From Paracoccaceae bacterium (GTDB taxonomy: Bacteria > Pseudomonadota > Alphaproteobacteria > Rhodobacterales > Rhodobacteraceae): a DNA stretch of 37,658 nucleotides. Position 1 is the stretch's first letter; each line of letters opens with the position of its first letter. The stretch covers positions 1-37,658 of the forward strand of contig JAABTI010000002.1 of the NCBI GenBank assembly GCA_011389955.1, in the 5' to 3' direction. The notes below the pieces were generated by a model. That model had not been told where the DNA came from. It was given only the letters and a program-made list of their open reading frames with translations, and did no database searches. The translations under genes and the position numbers were made by a program. Below are positions 1-10,602 of this stretch, in pieces.

Positions 1-51
1 TTTGTTTAGCTTAGACTGGATTCATGTTGTGACGCGGTTTATACGCCCGCC

Positions 52-885
52 ATGAGAGACGCGACAGGCACAGGGCTGCCCTTCATGAAGATGCACGGGC
101 TGGGCAACGATTTCGTTGTCCTGGATGCGCGTGCGGGGGCGGTGGATCTATCGGTTGCAATGGTGCGGGCGATCGCGGATCGGCACAGGGGCATTGGCTT
201 TGATCAGTTGGCAGTGGTCATGGAAGATGAGGCAGATGGGCACCTTGTATTCTACAATTCGGATGGCTCAGAGTCGTCGGCGTGCGGAAACGCGACGCGG
301 TGTATCGCGCGCTACCTGATGGACCAGACCGGCAAGGCGGAACTGACGCTGTCCACAGGGCGTGGCAGGCTGCGTGCGCGCGACGCGGGCGGGGGGCTTA
401 CTTCGGTCAACATGGGGCCGCCGCAGCTTGATTGGCGCGGCATCCCGCTGGCGCGAGAGGTTGATACGCTTGCATTGCCGATCCAAGGCGCACCGGTGGC
501 AACGGGCATGGGCAACCCGCATTGTACCTTTTTCGTCGAGGATGCCGAGGCAATCGACCTGGCCGCGCGGGGGCCGGAGATCGAGACACATGCGTTGTTT
601 CCCGAGCGCACCAACGTCCAGTTCGCTTCACTCCTGGGGCCGAATCATCTTCGCCTGCGCGTGTGGGAGCGCGGTGCAGGCATAACACTTGCGTCGGGCT
701 CGTCGTCCTGTGCTGTGGCAGTGGCAGCCGTGCGATGCGGCTTGGCGGATCACGAAGTTCGGATCGAACTTGATGGTGGCACCCTGGATGTTGCCTGGCG
801 CGAAGATGGCGTTTGGATGACAGGTCCGACGATGCATGTGGCCGATGGCCGGTTTACTGCCGAGTTCCTGGAGACCGTGAAATGA
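52..885 (+). CDS. dapF: diaminopimelate epimerase (start could be 52 or the internal ATG at 85)
   Basis: Translation has [16 protein letters not shown], the active-site region SACGNATRC and [12 protein letters not shown], typical of DapF. Confidence 0.95.
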   Translation: MRDATGTGLPFMKMHGLGNDFVVLDARAGAVDLSVAMVRAIADRHRGIGFDQLAVVMEDEADGHLVFYNSDGSESSACGNATRCIARYLMDQTGKAELTLSTGRGRLRARDAGGGLTSVNMGPPQLDWRGIPLAREVDTLALPIQGAPVATGMGNPHCTFFVEDAEAIDLAARGPEIETHALFPERTNVQFASLLGPNHLRLRVWERGAGITLASGSSSCAVAVAAVRCGLADHEVRIELDGGTLDVAWREDGVWMTGPTMHVADGRFTAEFLETVK

Positions 886-2141
886 CCTCCGCTCCGCCGA
901 AATTCTCGACCCTCGGGTGCCGCTTGAATACCTACGAGACGCAGGCGATGCAGGATCTCGCTGAACAGGCCGGCATCAAGGACGCGGTGGTCGTCAATAC
1001 TTGTGCGGTCACGGCGCAAGCTGTGCGCAAGGCCCGACAGGAAATCCGTCGCTTGCGGCGCGAGCATCCGCAGGCACGTCTGATCGTGACGGGCTGCGCA
1101 GCACAGACCGAGCCCGAGACCTTCGGCGCGATGGATGAGGTCGATCACGTGATCGGCAATTCCGAAAAGATGGACGCGGCTACCTGGGCGCGCTTCGCGC
1201 CGGACTTCACCGGACAGACAGAGCGCGTGCAGGTCGACGATATCATGAGTGTGCGCGAAACCGCGGGCCATTTGATCGACGGGTTCGGCACGCGGTCCCG
1301 GGCTTATGTTCAGGTGCAGAACGGATGCGATCACCGCTGCACCTTCTGCATCATTCCCTATGGTCGCGGGAACTCGCGCAGTGTGCCCGCCGGGGTCGTG
1401 GTAGACCAGATCAAACGCCTTGTCGGGCGCGGCTATAACGAAGTGGTGCTGACCGGCGTTGACCTGACGAGCTGGGGGGCCGATCTGCCCGGGCTGCCGC
1501 GATTGGGCGACCTTGTGATGCGGATACTGAAATTGGTGCCGGACCTGCCGCGCCTGCGCATCAGCAGCATCGATTCCATCGAGGCCGACGAGAACCTCAT
1601 GCAGGCGATCGCCAGTGAGCAGCGCCTGATGCCGCATTTGCATCTGTCCTTGCAGCATGGCGATGACTTGGTTCTCAAGCGGATGAAGCGCCGGCATCTG
1701 CGCGACGACGCCATCAGCTTTTGCGAAGAGGCGCGTCGCCTGCGCCCGGAGATGACGTTCGGCGCCGATATCATCGCCGGCTTCCCGACGGAGACAGAAG
1801 AAAGGTTTGAGAATTCACTCAAGCTGGTCAAGGACTGTGGCCTGACCTGGCTGCATGTTTTCCCCTTCTCGCCCCGCAAGGGCACGCCCGCCGCGCGTAT
1901 GCCGCAGGTGGACGGGGCGACCGCAAAAAAGCGCGCGTCGCGGTTGCGCGCGGCCGGAGCGGATCAAGTGGCACGCCACCTGTCAGAGCAAGTGGGGCGG
2001 CGGCATCGGGTTTTGATGGAGAATCCCACGATGGGGCGGACGGAACAGTTTACCGAGGTGGACTTCGCCGCGCCGCAGGTGGAGGGGACGATCGTCGAGG
2101 TGACGATCGGTGGCCGAACGGCGGAGCGCCTGACGGTGTGA
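882..2141 (+). CDS. mtaB: MtaB-type tRNA t6A37 methylthiotransferase (radical SAM)
   Basis: Starts [23 protein letters not shown] with ATGA overlap with the dapF stop; radical-SAM motif [15 protein letters not shown]; MiaB/MtaB-like architecture. The ORF track start at 813 is an extended frame. Confidence 0.92.
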   Translation: MTSAPPKFSTLGCRLNTYETQAMQDLAEQAGIKDAVVVNTCAVTAQAVRKARQEIRRLRREHPQARLIVTGCAAQTEPETFGAMDEVDHVIGNSEKMDAATWARFAPDFTGQTERVQVDDIMSVRETAGHLIDGFGTRSRAYVQVQNGCDHRCTFCIIPYGRGNSRSVPAGVVVDQIKRLVGRGYNEVVLTGVDLTSWGADLPGLPRLGDLVMRILKLVPDLPRLRISSIDSIEADENLMQAIASEQRLMPHLHLSLQHGDDLVLKRMKRRHLRDDAISFCEEARRLRPEMTFGADIIAGFPTETEERFENSLKLVKDCGLTWLHVFPFSPRKGTPAARMPQVDGATAKKRASRLRAAGADQVARHLSEQVGRRHRVLMENPTMGRTEQFTEVDFAAPQVEGTIVEVTIGGRTAERLTV

Positions 2142-2162
2142 CCGTCATATTGGAGTTGGTCG

Positions 2163-2786
2163 ATGCATCCGAATCCAGGGTTTCGCAAGGCGACACGCGC
2201 GCAGAACATTGATTTTGCTTCACGTATCGGATTCGGAACGGTTGCCCTGGCCGATGGGCTGGCTGCGCCGCTGCTTAGCCACGTGCCCTTCGTGCTGGAT
2301 GGGGAGGATGTGCTTTTCCATCTGGTCCGGTCCAACCCGATGGTGCCGCTCCTGTCGCGGCGCCGGGTCGCGCGGTTGGCCGTTAACGGACCGCACGCGT
2401 ACGTTTCGCCCGATTGGTACGGCATTTCCGTACAGGTGCCGACCTGGAACTACATCGCCGTGCACCTGACCGGCGCGTGCGAGCTGCTGCCGCAGGAGCG
2501 GTTGCGCGCGATCCTCGATGCCACGTCGCACCGGTTCGAAGCCAGGCTTGCGCCCAAGCCCGTGTGGAAGATGAGCAAGATGCCCGATGATCTCGTCGCG
2601 CGGATGATGCGCCAAATCGTGCCATGCAGGATCAGGATCGAGGATGTTGATGGCACGTGGAAACTGAGCCAGAACAAATCCGAGCAGGTGCGCCTGGCCG
2701 CGGCCGACGGGGTGGCGGGGTCGACCATCGGGTCGGAGCTGGACGCGCTGGCGGACTGGATGCGCGCACCCCCCGACGAGGGCTGA
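2163..2786 (+). CDS. FMN-binding negative transcriptional regulator-like protein (PaiB family)
   Basis: MHPNPGFRK...VPFVLDG...FHLVRSNPM...VNGPHAYVSPDWY...VPTWNYIAVHLTG...KLSQNKSEQVR match the PaiB pattern. Confidence 0.85.
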   Translation: MHPNPGFRKATRAQNIDFASRIGFGTVALADGLAAPLLSHVPFVLDGEDVLFHLVRSNPMVPLLSRRRVARLAVNGPHAYVSPDWYGISVQVPTWNYIAVHLTGACELLPQERLRAILDATSHRFEARLAPKPVWKMSKMPDDLVARMMRQIVPCRIRIEDVDGTWKLSQNKSEQVRLAAADGVAGSTIGSELDALADWMRAPPDEG

Positions 2787-2851
2787 GACACCTGGCTTGC
2801 GCCCCGCGATTTGCGCGATAGTGTAGCGGGGACCGCATGAAAGGACCGCGC

Positions 2852-3457
2852 ATGAAACTCGTATTCTCCCCCGCCTCGCCGTTCGTTCGCAAGGTGCTGA
2901 TCTGCCTGCACGAGACGGGGCAGTCCGACGACGTCGAGATGGTGCAGGTCAAGACCTCGCCGGTGGCAACTGCCGACGACGTGGCCGCCGCCAACCCGTT
3001 GGGGAAGATTCCCGCCTTGCTACGCACGGATGGGCCGGCGATCTATGACAGCCGGGTCATTACCCGGTTCCTCGATGCTCGTGTCGAGGGCGGGCTGTAT
3101 CCCGAAGCGCGGATATGGGAAACGCTGACGCTGGAGGCGACGGCGGACGGTATCATGGATGCCGCCGTGGGCATGATTTACGAAGTTCGGCTGCGCCCTG
3201 AGGACAAGGTTTTCGATGGCTGGATCGATGCGCAATGGGCCAAGGTGATCCGGGCCCTCGATGCGCTTGAAAACCGCTGGATGAGCCACCTGTCCGGACC
3301 GTTTGACATGGGCCAGGTCGCCGTCGCCTGTGCGCTGGGGTATCTTGATTTCCGCCATGCCACGCGCGACTGGCGCAGCGGCCACCCCGCCCTGGCCGAT
3401 TGGCATGCCGGCTTTTCGGAGCGCCCCGCAATGGTGGCGACGCAGCCGCGGGATTGA
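2852..3457 (+). CDS. glutathione S-transferase family protein
   Basis: N-terminal MKLVFSPASPFVRKVLICLHETG thioredoxin-like GST fold, with NPLGKIPALLRTDGPAIYDSRVITRFLD. Confidence 0.9.
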   Translation: MKLVFSPASPFVRKVLICLHETGQSDDVEMVQVKTSPVATADDVAAANPLGKIPALLRTDGPAIYDSRVITRFLDARVEGGLYPEARIWETLTLEATADGIMDAAVGMIYEVRLRPEDKVFDGWIDAQWAKVIRALDALENRWMSHLSGPFDMGQVAVACALGYLDFRHATRDWRSGHPALADWHAGFSERPAMVATQPRD

Positions 3458-3531
3458 TTCCGCGGCGCGCTGCGCACATTTCCGGCTGCCGGCATCCCGG
3501 GCGCAGTGATTGCCGAACGGTCGCGTGGCGT

Positions 3532-4188
3532 TCAGAACTTGTAGGACAAGCCGAAATTCAGGGCGTTGGTGATAAGCGTGGTCTCCATCGATCCGCCACC
3601 GTTCAGATCGACATCATTGTCGGAGTAGGTGAACTGGTATTCGCCGAACACCGCCCATTTCTCGTTCAGGTCGTATTTCGCACCTGCCGTCAGCCGCGCG
3701 GCGGGGCCGGTCAACTGGTAGCCATAGGTGCGCGACGCGCCAACGGTCGCATCCACATGCGGCACCGCTACCCCGAGGCCCGCGCCAGCGTAGGGCGTGA
3801 AACCGCCCCACCTGTCGGGCCAGCGTTTCATCACGTTGAGCGTGACAAGGTTGTGCCCGTCTGTGAACTCCAGGCTGGTGAACCCGAGCGCGGTCATGTC
3901 GGCGTTCGAGGCATAGGCCTTTGCATGGGTGAATTCGACGCCCCAGCCGATATTGCTGGGCCGCCACCACATCGCCCGGGCGCCGTAATAGGGCGGCGCG
4001 GCGAAGGATTCGCCGCTCCATTTGATGCGGCGGGAAAACGTCCCGCCGGCCGGATAGGTGCCCGAAAGCTTGCTGTGGGGGACTTCCTGCACGCCGGAAT
4101 AGATGCTGAGTTCCATCTCGGCGGCGGCTGGTCCGGCGATCGCGGCGGTCAGGGCGGCCGCGGCGATCCGGCAGTTGAAGGCTTTCAT
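3532..4188 (-). CDS. outer-membrane beta-barrel protein, LpxQ-like (lipid A oxidase family candidate)
   Basis: Signal peptide (MKAFNCRIAAAALTAAIAGPAAAEM), alternating hydrophobic strands, terminal aromatic LSYKF; motifs ELSIYSGVQEVPHS, PPYYGARAMWW, FTDGHNLVTLNVMKRWP recall the LpxQ family. Confidence 0.65.
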   Translation of the reverse strand: MKAFNCRIAAAALTAAIAGPAAAEMELSIYSGVQEVPHSKLSGTYPAGGTFSRRIKWSGESFAAPPYYGARAMWWRPSNIGWGVEFTHAKAYASNADMTALGFTSLEFTDGHNLVTLNVMKRWPDRWGGFTPYAGAGLGVAVPHVDATVGASRTYGYQLTGPAARLTAGAKYDLNEKWAVFGEYQFTYSDNDVDLNGGGSMETTLITNALNFGLSYKF

Positions 4189-4408
4189 GGCAAATTCCCG
4201 GCATGGATTGAGTTTCCCGGCACTTTAGCCGTGCTGTTACCGCGACTCAAGCGCGACACTTCAGCACCTTCGGTGTTTCGTGACCGCCTGCGCGGCATTG
4301 TCCGCTGGACCTGAGGGGAATCCCCCGCTAAATACCCGTCTGATAGGTCGTGTACGCACGGACGTCATACGCAAGGGCCCTCATCGGCCGAAGAATGGAG
4401 AAACCCTC

Positions 4409-4969
4409 GTGTCCCACGCAGAAGATCACGAAGGCACCCGCAGAGATTTCCTCTACTACGCCACGGCTGGCGCAGGTGCCGTAACCGCAGGTGCAGCAGT
4501 CTGGCCACTTGTGAATCAGATGAATCCTTCGGCAGACGTTCAGGCGCTGTCATCCATCCGTGTCGATGTGGCCGGCATTGATCCTGGCACACAGCTGACC
4601 GTGAAATGGCTGGGCAAGCCGGTGTTCATCCGTCGCCGCACCGAGGCGGAGATCGAAACGGCCCGCCAAGTAGAGCTGTCACAGCTTATCGACACGAACG
4701 CGCAAAACCGCAACGACATGTCCCTGCCGGCCACGGACCAGAACCGGTCGCTGGACGAGGCGGGCGAATGGTTGGTGATGATCGGGGTGTGCACGCATCT
4801 GGGCTGCGTTCCGATCGGCAACGGAGCGGGTGAATTCGGCGGCTGGTTCTGCCCCTGCCACGGTTCGCACTACGACACCGCCGGGCGTATCCGCAAAGGC
4901 CCCGCGCCAGAGAACCTCTGGATTCCCGTGGCTGAATTCGTCGACGAAACGACGATCAAACTGGGCTGA
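4409..4969 (+). CDS. petA: ubiquinol-cytochrome c reductase iron-sulfur (Rieske) subunit, probable GTG start
   Basis: TAT-like [15 protein letters not shown], Rieske motifs CTHLGC and [12 protein letters not shown] start preceded by GGAG; the ORF track start at 4280 is an extension. Confidence 0.95.
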   Translation: MSHAEDHEGTRRDFLYYATAGAGAVTAGAAVWPLVNQMNPSADVQALSSIRVDVAGIDPGTQLTVKWLGKPVFIRRRTEAEIETARQVELSQLIDTNAQNRNDMSLPATDQNRSLDEAGEWLVMIGVCTHLGCVPIGNGAGEFGGWFCPCHGSHYDTAGRIRKGPAPENLWIPVAEFVDETTIKLG

Positions 4970-4980
4970 GGAGACGTATC

Positions 4981-6306
4981 ATGTCTGGAATTCCACACGA
5001 TCACTATGAACCGAAGTCCGGCGGCGCCAAGTGGCTGCACCGCCGTCTGCCCATTGCGAGCCTTTTGTATGACACGGTCACGATTCCCACGCCCAAGAAC
5101 CTGAACTGGATGTGGATCTGGGGTATCGTCCTGACGTTCTGTCTGGCGCTTCAGATCGTGACCGGCATCGTTCTGGCGATGCATTATACGCCGCATGTGG
5201 ACATGGCCTTCGCCAGTATCGAGCACATCATGCGCAACGTGAATGGCGGGCACATGCTGCGCTATCTGCACATGAACGGTGCGTCGCTGTTCTTCTTTGC
5301 GGTGTATCTGCACATTTTCCGCGGCCTTTATTACGGCTCGTACAAGGCGCCGCGCGAAGTGACCTGGATCATCGGGATGCTGATCTACCTGCTGATGATG
5401 GGCACGGCGTTCATGGGGTACGTGCTGCCCTGGGGGCAGATGTCGTTCTGGGGCGCCACGGTAATCACCGGGCTGTTCGGCGCGATCCCGTTCATCGGCG
5501 AACCGATCCAGACGTGGCTTCTGGGTGGTCCGGCGGTGGGCAACGCCACGCTGAACCGCTTCTTCTCGCTGCACTATCTGCTGCCCTTCGTGATTGCCGC
5601 GCTGGTGGCCATTCACATCTGGGCGTTCCATACCACCGGCAATAACAACCCCACCGGTGTCGAGGTGCGGCGCGACTCCAAGGCGGTGGCGGAGAAGGAC
5701 ACGGTTCCGTTCTGGCCCTACTTCGTCATCAAGGACCTGTTCGCTCTCGGCTTAATCCTGGCGGTGTTCTTCGCGATTGTCGGGTTCATGCCCAACTATC
5801 TTGGACACCCCGACAACTACATCGAGGCGGACCCGCTGGTCACGCCGGCGCATATCGTGCCCGAATGGTACTTCCTGCCGTTCTACGCGATCCTGCGGGC
5901 CTTTACCTCGGACGTATGGGTGGTGATGTTCACAAGCTGGATCACCGGCGGCATCATCGACGCCAAGTTCTTCGGCGTTCTGGCCATGTTCGGCGCGATC
6001 GCCGTGATGTTCGTGGCGCCGTGGCTGGACACGTCGGGCGTGCGCTCGGGCCGGTACCGGCCGATGTTCAAGTGGTGGTTCGCCTTGCTTGTGATCGATT
6101 TCATCGTGCTGATGTGGGCCGGGGCCATGCCGGCCGAGCCGCCCTATTCCACGATATCGTTGATCGGATCGGCGTATTGGTTCGCGTACTTCCTCGTCAT
6201 CTTGCCGCTTCTGGGCGTCATAGAGAAGCCGAACTCGGCACCGGCGACGATCGAGGACGACTTCGAATCCCATTACGGCAAAGCCTCCGGCACGCCTGCC
6301 GAATAA
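4981..6306 (+). CDS. petB: cytochrome b
   Basis: Multi-TM protein with [44 protein letters not shown] and [13 protein letters not shown]. Confidence 0.97.
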   Translation: MSGIPHDHYEPKSGGAKWLHRRLPIASLLYDTVTIPTPKNLNWMWIWGIVLTFCLALQIVTGIVLAMHYTPHVDMAFASIEHIMRNVNGGHMLRYLHMNGASLFFFAVYLHIFRGLYYGSYKAPREVTWIIGMLIYLLMMGTAFMGYVLPWGQMSFWGATVITGLFGAIPFIGEPIQTWLLGGPAVGNATLNRFFSLHYLLPFVIAALVAIHIWAFHTTGNNNPTGVEVRRDSKAVAEKDTVPFWPYFVIKDLFALGLILAVFFAIVGFMPNYLGHPDNYIEADPLVTPAHIVPEWYFLPFYAILRAFTSDVWVVMFTSWITGGIIDAKFFGVLAMFGAIAVMFVAPWLDTSGVRSGRYRPMFKWWFALLVIDFIVLMWAGAMPAEPPYSTISLIGSAYWFAYFLVILPLLGVIEKPNSAPATIEDDFESHYGKASGTPAE

Positions 6307-6322
6307 GAAAGGAAACGGGACG

Positions 6323-7111
6323 ATGCTCAAGAAACTTAGCCTTGCCGCAGTTGCCGCCCTGACCCTTTCGGGTGGGGCAGCCGTGGCCGCCGGCGGCGCG
6401 GGCCATGTCGACGATGTGGCGTTTTCCTTCGAAGGGCCGTTCGGCACGTTCGATCAGAACCAGCTTCAACGCGGTTTGAAGGTATACACTCAGGTGTGTT
6501 CTTCGTGCCACGGCATGAAATACGTGCCGCTGCGCACCCTCAGCGACGAGGGCGGGCCGCACCTGCCGGTTGATCAGGTGCGCGCCTATGCCGAGAACTT
6601 CGAGGTGTTCGACGAGGACCTGGGGGATTACCGGCCGGCCAAGCCGACCGATCACTTCCCCGAGTCGATGGACCCCAACGCGCCGGACCTGTCGTTGATG
6701 GCAAAGGCGCGTGCCGGGTTCCACGGACCCTACGGCACCGGCCTGAGCCAGCTTTTCAGAGGTATGGGCGGGCCGGAATACATCACCGCGCTCCTGACCG
6801 GCTATACCGGTGAGGACAAGATGGAGGCGGGTACGCTGTTCTACGAGAACACGGCCTTTCCCGGAGGCTGGATATCCATGGCGCCGCCGCTGTATGGCGA
6901 GGATGTGGATTTCGACGATGGCGCGCCCAACGACATGCAAAGCGAAGCGGAGGACGTGGCAGCGTTCATGATGTGGGCGGCCGAGCCCAAGATGATGGCG
7001 CGCCAGCACGCCGGTTTCGTCGGGGTGCTGTTCCTGTCCGTTCTGACGGTGCTGCTGTATCTGACGAACAAGCGGCTCTGGGCCCCGATCAAAGGCAAGA
7101 AATCCGTTTGA
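6323..7111 (+). CDS. petC: cytochrome c1
   Basis: Signal peptide, [13 protein letters not shown] heme-binding motif, C-terminal TM anchor; third gene of a bc1 operon. Confidence 0.96.
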   Translation: MLKKLSLAAVAALTLSGGAAVAAGGAGHVDDVAFSFEGPFGTFDQNQLQRGLKVYTQVCSSCHGMKYVPLRTLSDEGGPHLPVDQVRAYAENFEVFDEDLGDYRPAKPTDHFPESMDPNAPDLSLMAKARAGFHGPYGTGLSQLFRGMGGPEYITALLTGYTGEDKMEAGTLFYENTAFPGGWISMAPPLYGEDVDFDDGAPNDMQSEAEDVAAFMMWAAEPKMMARQHAGFVGVLFLSVLTVLLYLTNKRLWAPIKGKKSV

Positions 7112-7137
7112 TCGATCCGGCATCACGCCACGGATAC

Positions 7138-7170
7138 AAACCCCGCCCGTTCATTCGGGCGGGGTTTCTT
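7138..7170 (+). terminator. Rho-independent terminator of the petABC operon
   Basis: 12-bp perfect stem AAACCCCGCCCG / CGGGCGGGGTTT (7138-7149, 7156-7167), loop TTCATT, then CTT. Confidence 0.9.
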
Positions 7171-7181
7171 CATGTCCGCGA

Positions 7182-7877
7182 TCAGGTGCCGAGATAGAGG
7201 CGCAGCGCCTCGGGTGGAGTGGCAAGCAGGGTTTCGGTGTTCTGCGGCCGGGTGGCGCGCCCCTCGGCGACGAGGATGGTCTGCGGTGCGATCCGGCGCG
7301 CATCGGTGGGATCATGACTGACCATCAGGAGGGTTGCGCCGGTCTCGTCCATCAGGTCGTGGACAAGGTCAAGCATTTCGGCCTTGAGCGCGGGTCCGAG
7401 GGCGGCGAATGGCTCGTCCAGCAGCACCAGCGGCTTGCGCTGCACCAGCACGCGGGCCAGCGCCACGCGAACCTGCTGGCCGCCCGATAGCTGCGCGGGT
7501 TTCCGATCTCCGAGGCCGGAAAGGCCGACGCGATCAAGGGCTCGCGCCACCGTCCGGTGATCGTCCGCCGAGAGGCGCAGGTCGGGGCGGATGCCCAGGC
7601 CGACATTGCGTTTCGCCGTGAAATGGGGAAGCAGGTTATTGTCTTGGAACAGGATGCCGCATTTGCGTTGGGCGGGCGGCAGGGCGGTGATGTCCTGCCC
7701 GTCCCACAGGACGCGCCCCGAAACCGGGGGGAAAAAGCCGGCAATGACGTTCAGCAGCGTGGATTTGCCCGCGCCACTGGGTCCGATCAGGGCGACGCGC
7801 GCGCCGGTCTCGACGGTGAAATCGGCGCTGAGATGGAATTCGTCCTGCCGGATCTCGATGGCGTCAAGCGTCAGCAT
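7182..7877 (-). CDS. thiQ: thiamine ABC transporter ATP-binding protein
   Basis: Walker A GPSGAGKST, signature LSGGQQVRVALARVL, Walker B LVLLDEPFAALGP; downstream of thiP and thiB. Confidence 0.9.
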   Translation of the reverse strand: MLTLDAIEIRQDEFHLSADFTVETGARVALIGPSGAGKSTLLNVIAGFFPPVSGRVLWDGQDITALPPAQRKCGILFQDNNLLPHFTAKRNVGLGIRPDLRLSADDHRTVARALDRVGLSGLGDRKPAQLSGGQQVRVALARVLVQRKPLVLLDEPFAALGPALKAEMLDLVHDLMDETGATLLMVSHDPTDARRIAPQTILVAEGRATRPQNTETLLATPPEALRLYLGT

Positions 7878-9417
7878 CGGCGCGCCCCCCTTGGTCAAGC
7901 AGCCAGAATACCGTCAGTGACAGTACCAGCAAGAGCAGGCCCGCGCCGGCTGCGTCGGTCATGCGGTAAGCCCCCATCAGGCGCAGGATCTGGAGGGGCA
8001 GCGTGGCGATCTCGGGATCGGCGAACAGGGCTATCACCCCGAGATCCCCGATCGACAGGGCTGCGGCCAGCCCTGCGGCAAAGCCGATCTGCCGGCGCAG
8101 GCGCGGCAGGATGACCAAGCGCAACTGATCGCGCGGGGACATCCCCAAGCTGTCGCAGAGGCGTCCGAAATCGCATCTGATATCGATGAGTTGCGGCGTC
8201 ATCACCCGCAGGGCGAAGGGCAGTGCCATGACCGCGTTGACAAGTGCGGTCACCGCCAGCGCCAGCCGCGTGGGATCGGTCCAGGGGTTTATCAGGACAA
8301 ACAGGCCCACGCCGATGACCAGCGGGGAGGCGGCAATGCCCAGCAGGGCGACCGCCTCGATCATCGGGCGGCGCAAAGCGGCGAGCGCCATGGGCAGGGC
8401 CAGCGCCAGCGCCAGCGCCGTGGATGCCGCCGCCACCGCCAGCGACACCGCTGCCGCGCGCCAGACCGAGCCGGGCAGATCCAGCACCGCGCCGCCGCCG
8501 CGCAGGACGATCGCCACCATGGGTGTCAGCAGGAACAGCGCCACCAGCAACAGCACCGTGCCATCAAGCAGGCGCAGCGCAGGCGTTTCGGCATCGAAGC
8601 GCCGCAGGCTGCGATCCAGCCCCGCGCCAAAACCGCCGGTTTGCGCCACGCGCAGGGCCACGATCGCCGCCATAGTGACCAGCGCCAGCTGGATGCACGC
8701 CAGCACGGCGGCGCGGCCAAGGTCGAAATCGAAGCGGAACGCCTGGTATATGGCCAGTTCCACCGTGGTGGCGCGCGGCCCGCCGCCCAAGGTCAGCGCC
8801 ACCGCGAAGCTGCTCAGGCAGATGGCGAAGATGACCATCAGCGCGCCGGGCACTACCGCGCGCAGCATCGGCCATTCAAGGTGGCGCATGACCTGCCCGG
8901 CGTTCATCCCAAGGCTGGCGGCGAGGCGAAAACGCTCGGCCGGGATGGATTGCCAGCCTTGCAGGATGATGCGCGTCGCCAGCGGCAGGTTGAAGAACAC
9001 ATGCGCCAGAACGACGCCGTGCAAACCGTAGATCTGCACCGTTGGCAGGCCGGCCGCGTCAAGCGCGGCGTTGAGCGTGCCGGCCCGCCCGAACACCGCC
9101 AGCAGCCCGAGCACCGCCACGATCACCGGCAGGATGAACGGCGCGCCAAGCGCTGTGATGAGCAGGCGCCGCCCCACGAAGCGCCGCCGCGCCAGCGCGC
9201 GGGCGGCGGGAACGGCAAGCGCCACGCTGATGAGGGTCGAAAGTGTGGCTTGCGTCAGGGTAAAGCGCAGCGCCGCCCAGTCCGCAGGGCCGGGCCAGCC
9301 GCCACCGCCCGCGCGCCACAGAACGGCGGCGACGGGCCCCAGGATCACCGCGGCGACCAGTGCCGCCGCGACGAAACCGGGACCGCCGCGCCTTATTGCG
9401 AAAGCGCGCGCAGCCAC
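7864..9417 (-). CDS. thiP: thiamine/thiamine pyrophosphate ABC transporter permease
   Basis: 517-aa double-domain ABC permease with two EAA-like loops; located between thiB and thiQ. Confidence 0.9.
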   Translation of the reverse strand: MAARAFAIRRGGPGFVAAALVAAVILGPVAAVLWRAGGGGWPGPADWAALRFTLTQATLSTLISVALAVPAARALARRRFVGRRLLITALGAPFILPVIVAVLGLLAVFGRAGTLNAALDAAGLPTVQIYGLHGVVLAHVFFNLPLATRIILQGWQSIPAERFRLAASLGMNAGQVMRHLEWPMLRAVVPGALMVIFAICLSSFAVALTLGGGPRATTVELAIYQAFRFDFDLGRAAVLACIQLALVTMAAIVALRVAQTGGFGAGLDRSLRRFDAETPALRLLDGTVLLLVALFLLTPMVAIVLRGGGAVLDLPGSVWRAAAVSLAVAAASTALALALALPMALAALRRPMIEAVALLGIAASPLVIGVGLFVLINPWTDPTRLALAVTALVNAVMALPFALRVMTPQLIDIRCDFGRLCDSLGMSPRDQLRLVILPRLRRQIGFAAGLAAALSIGDLGVIALFADPEIATLPLQILRLMGAYRMTDAAGAGLLLLVLSLTVFWLLDQGGRADADA

Positions 9418-10370
9418 TCTTCAAGCGCCTGGTCACGCAGCTCGACGGCCTTCTCTGCGGGGACGAGCAGGGATTTCTCCGGCTCGATCAGGGTGTCGAA
9501 CGCATCGGGCAGGCCGGCCTCCGGCATGATGGCGGGATACATCCAGTTGGTCGTCGGGATAATCGACTGGAAGGTGTCGCTGGTCATGAACTTCAGGAAC
9601 GCGTCGGCCAGTTCGGGCTGCTCGGTGCCCGCGAGCTTGCCCGCTACCTCGATCTGCATGTAGTGGCCCTCTTCGAAGGGCACGGCGGTCTTGCTACGGT
9701 CGTCCTCGGCGATGATGTGGTAGGCGGGCGAGGTCGTGTAGGACAGCACCATGTCGGATTCGCCCTCCTGGAACAGGCCGTAGGCCTCGGACCAGCCCTT
9801 GGTGACGGTGACGATATTGTCGGACAGGCCGGCCCAGATTTCCTCGGCCTCGTCGCCATAGGCGGTCTTTACCCACATCAGCAAGCCCAGCCCCGGCGTG
9901 GACGAGCGGGGATCCTGGATCACGATGCTGGTGTCGCTGTCGGCCAGTTCGCGGAAATTGCCGGGCGCGTCGAACTGCGCATCCGCGACAAAGGCGAAAT
10001 AGCCCCAGTCGAATGGCACGAAAAGGGGGTCGTCCCACGCGATGGGCAGATCGTACTCGGCGCTGACGGAGTGCGGCGTGAACAGCCCGGTTTCGGCGGC
10101 GGCAGCCGTCAGGCCGGTATCGAGACCCAGCACGATGTCGGCATCGGTGCGCGCGCCCTCAAGACGCAGTCGCGCCAGCAGCGAGGCGCCATCGCCCGCG
10201 CCCACGAATTGCAAGTCGCATTCGCAGGTCTTTTCGAACGCTTCCTCCACGGCGGGGCCGGGGCCCCAATCGCTGACGAAGCTGTCATAGGTGTAGATGG
10301 TCAGAGTGGGTGTCTCGGCCACCGCGGTGGTGGTGGCAAACAGTCCCGCGGCAAGTGCAAGATACTTCAT
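9393..10370 (-). CDS. thiB: thiamine-binding periplasmic protein
   Basis: Signal peptide then TLTIYTYDSFVSDWGPGPAVEEAFEKTCECDLQFVGAGDGASLLARLRLEG, typical TbpA/ThiB; preceded by a TPP riboswitch. Confidence 0.93.
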   Translation of the reverse strand: MKYLALAAGLFATTTAVAETPTLTIYTYDSFVSDWGPGPAVEEAFEKTCECDLQFVGAGDGASLLARLRLEGARTDADIVLGLDTGLTAAAAETGLFTPHSVSAEYDLPIAWDDPLFVPFDWGYFAFVADAQFDAPGNFRELADSDTSIVIQDPRSSTPGLGLLMWVKTAYGDEAEEIWAGLSDNIVTVTKGWSEAYGLFQEGESDMVLSYTTSPAYHIIAEDDRSKTAVPFEEGHYMQIEVAGKLAGTEQPELADAFLKFMTSDTFQSIIPTTNWMYPAIMPEAGLPDAFDTLIEPEKSLLVPAEKAVELRDQALEEWLRALSQ

Positions 10371-10418
10371 GGCAGCCTCCTGTCTGCGACGGGCGGAGCA
10401 AGTCAGGAGCCGTGTCCA

Positions 10419-10503
10419 AACCTTCCCTCCGCCGGTCTTAACCGGTTCAGGTTCAACGGGTTCACGCACGCGCATCTCAACCTCGCCTTGGCGAAGCACC
10501 CCG
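10419..10503 (-). promoter_or_regulatory. TPP (THI-box) riboswitch in the leader of thiBPQ
   Basis: Minus-strand sequence GGGGTGCTTCGCCAAGGCGAGGTTGAGATGCGCGTGCGTGAACCCGTTGAACCTGAACCGGTTAAGACCGGCGGAGGGAAGG matches the THI-element architecture (GGGGTGC, TGAGA, GAACCTGA, GGTTAA, ACC, GCGGAGGGAA). Confidence 0.95.
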
Positions 10504-10602
10504 AGGTATCGCGCAACGTAAGGTGCCCGGCAGAGCGCTTCAAGGCAAAACCGCTTGAGCGGACCCGGCGCGGCGGCTAATGGGGGGACAAAGGAGTGCG
10601 CC

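Noticed and set aside
3400-4314. 304-aa plus-strand ORF opposite the beta-barrel gene
   Set aside because: The minus-strand product has a signal peptide and barrel features; the plus ORF has neither a domain nor a convincing start.
8401-8440. Short GCCAGCGCCA-like tandem repeats within thiP
   Set aside because: These encode alanine/leucine-rich membrane helices in a GC-rich gene and do not form a CRISPR or an independent repeat element.
8191-9663. 490-aa plus-strand ORF antisense to thiP
   Set aside because: Low-complexity Gln/His/Arg-rich translation and no domain; thiP on the minus strand is well supported.
9360-10580. 406-aa plus-strand ORF antisense to thiB and the TPP riboswitch
   Set aside because: Overlaps a real thiB gene and riboswitch; no recognisable protein features.
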